Shown here: positions 63,059 to 64,000 of the stretch, piece by piece
How the letters are laid out: every line of letters begins with the position of its first letter
Position numbering within the stretch: the stretch's first letter is position 1
NCBI GenBank assembly: GCA_036509255.1
Contig: DATCFY010000190.1
Location: 35,623 to 99,622, forward strand
Length of the DNA: 64,000 bases
Source of the DNA: RYN-230 sp036509255
GTDB lineage: Bacteria > Actinomycetota > Actinomycetes > Streptosporangiales > Streptosporangiaceae
Direction of reading: 5' to 3'
Notes under the pieces: model-generated
The model's input: the letters and a program-made list of their open reading frames with translations, nothing else
Databases searched by the model: none
Told to the model about the DNA's origin: nothing
Program-made: the position numbers and the translations under genes

Positions 63059-64000
63059 CGGAGGCTCCCCGCCGGGGGCCGGGCGCGGCCCTGCGGGCCA
63101 GGCCGGGCCGTCTGGCCGGGTCTGATCCGACGCTCCAGCCGCGCCCCTGACGCTGCAGCAGCCAGACCGTGACGCCCAGCCCGCAGGCCGACAGGACCAC
63201 GAGCATCAGCCAGGTGGACATCAGCCCGGCCGCGGAGTGCGGATACAGCCCGGACGTCTGGTTGAGGCGCGCCGCGGACAGGCCCGCGATGCCGCCCAGC
63301 GCCGATACGGACCAGCGGGCCGGCATGATCCACGACACGAAGGTCACGGCGCCGAGCCGGAAAAGCACGCCGCAGAGTACGAGCTGGGTGATGAGCAGGT
63401 AGGGCACCAGGCTCATGGCGCGATCCGCGCTGGCCGACGCGGCCGAGACGAGCAGGCCCAGCGACATCCCGCTCAGGATGGCGAGCCAGAGGGTCAGGAA
63501 GACGGTCATGAAGGGATGCCCCAGCGGGCCGTCGGCGGGCAGTCCGAGTGTCCCGTCGGTGACCACCGTGAGCGACAGCGCCTGGAAGGCCGCCAGGGCG
63601 CCGAGCACCACGACTTTCGACGCCAGGTAGGCGGGCATGTCCCCGCCGGCCAGGAACTCGCGGTGCCAGATGGCTTTCTCTTTCACGAGTTCCCGTACCG
63701 CGCCGATCATGCCGAACCAGACCGCCGCGCATCCGAAGACGAACATGGGCGCGTTGCCGGTGGCCGTCCAGCTGAACGGCTTCGGCACCGCCAGGGCCGT
63801 CAGCAGGGCCACGGCCACTCCCTGGAGGAGGCTGAACGCGAGCGCGGCCCGGTCCCGCCCGACGAGCCGTACATAGCGTCCGGCGAAGATCCTCGCCTGG
63901 TCGGCTACGGCGCGGCGCCAGGCCGCTGAACCTGCCGGCGGCCGGGCGCCGCCCAGGCCGCCGTCCTGGCTGGCCGGCGGCTGGATACCCGGCGCGGCGG
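63051..64000 (-). CDS. ABC-2 type permease (Rv1747-like), 5' end outside window
   Basis: The frame is open to the right edge. It has about six membrane helices and the pattern MIGAVRELVKEKAIWHREF (elbow helix) and LVLCGVLFRLG with IMPARWS near the end, close to the C-terminal part of mycobacterial Rv1747 as I recall it. Rv1747 has FHA and ATPase domains before this, so the missing part may contain them. Its stop overlaps the Hsp70 ATG, so the pair are coupled. Likely exports a lipid or glycan precursor. Confidence 0.85.
   Translation of the reverse strand, partial: AAPGIQPPASQDGGLGGARPPAGSAAWRRAVADQARIFAGRYVRLVGRDRAALAFSLLQGVAVALLTALAVPKPFSWTATGNAPMFVFGCAAVWFGMIGAVRELVKEKAIWHREFLAGGDMPAYLASKVVVLGALAAFQALSLTVVTDGTLGLPADGPLGHPFMTVFLTLWLAILSGMSLGLLVSAASASADRAMSLVPYLLITQLVLCGVLFRLGAVTFVSWIMPARWSVSALGGIAGLSAARLNQTSGLYPHSAAGLMSTWLMLVVLSACGLGVTVWLLQRQGRGWSVGSDPARRPGLARRAAPGPRRGASDG

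Overview
The window is about 64 kb of high-GC DNA with dense, short-spaced genes and frequent GTG starts. It looks like the chromosome of a filamentous or soil actinobacterium, perhaps Streptosporangiales-like. The signs are an LpqY-SugABC-type sugar importer, GatCAB, mycofactocin-coupled SDR and DUF2630 families, tRNAs without encoded CCA, many leaderless starts with a TANNNT box 6-7 nt before the start codon, and Ala/Pro/Gly-rich linkers. The species cannot be named from sequence alone.

Layout: 1-2.5 kb, a cysteine desulfurase (cut by the left edge) and mnmA, which together serve tRNA 2-thiolation. 2.7-7.3 kb, a trehalose-type ABC importer (lpqY, sugA, sugB, sugC) with a promoter/operator in front and a strong terminator behind. 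7.3-9.5 kb, a leftward group of a ParB-fold protein, a metallophosphoesterase and a membrane-anchored protein. 9.7-13 kb, a GH13 glucosidase and a membrane SGNH hydrolase. 13.2-16.9 kb, a small accessory block: two paralogous GntR/UTRA regulators around a GNAT acetyltransferase, with several tiny reading frames. 17-20.5 kb, a MetE-like protein and ligA. 20.6-22.9 kb, an intact GGDEF-EAL protein. 23-27.3 kb, gatC, gatA, gatB and a 2-hydroxyacid dehydrogenase. 27.7-30.5 kb, a second GGDEF-EAL protein with degenerate active sites.

30.5-45.1 kb is a branched-chain amino acid block: ilvB, ilvN, ilvC, serA, leuB, ilvE and cimA, interrupted by two secreted proteins (one an S53-like peptidase). Two genes carry what look like ribosome-mediated attenuators. 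ilvB is preceded by a leader peptide containing Leu-Val-Ile-Val-Leu and a textbook terminator. cimA is preceded by a leader peptide with three consecutive Ile codons, a post-stop hairpin and a second terminator with a U-rich tail. leuB has a palindromic operator candidate and a short upstream frame.

45-51.5 kb holds an MFS exporter, an SDR, a DUF2630 protein, a fumarylacetoacetase-family hydrolase, gltX, tRNA-Gln(CUG), a DUF985 cupin, a GlsB/YeaQ membrane protein and tRNA-Glu(CUC). gltX, GatCAB and tRNA-Gln together suggest Gln-tRNA is made by transamidation. 51.5-57.6 kb holds a decayed HigBA-like toxin-antitoxin pair, a SnoaL-like protein, a mycofactocin-type SDR, small membrane proteins, a diacylglycerol-kinase-family lipid kinase and an orphan PstB-like ATPase.

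57.7-64 kb is a leftward, operon-like set: an Rv1747-like ABC-2 permease (cut by the right edge), a short Hsp70, a J-like/zinc-ribbon protein without HPD, a zinc-ribbon protein with a seven-repeat extracellular domain, a zinc-ribbon membrane protein and a frameshifted lipoprotein. I recognise the parts but know no described system with this combination. It and the cimA isoleucine attenuator are the most interesting items here.
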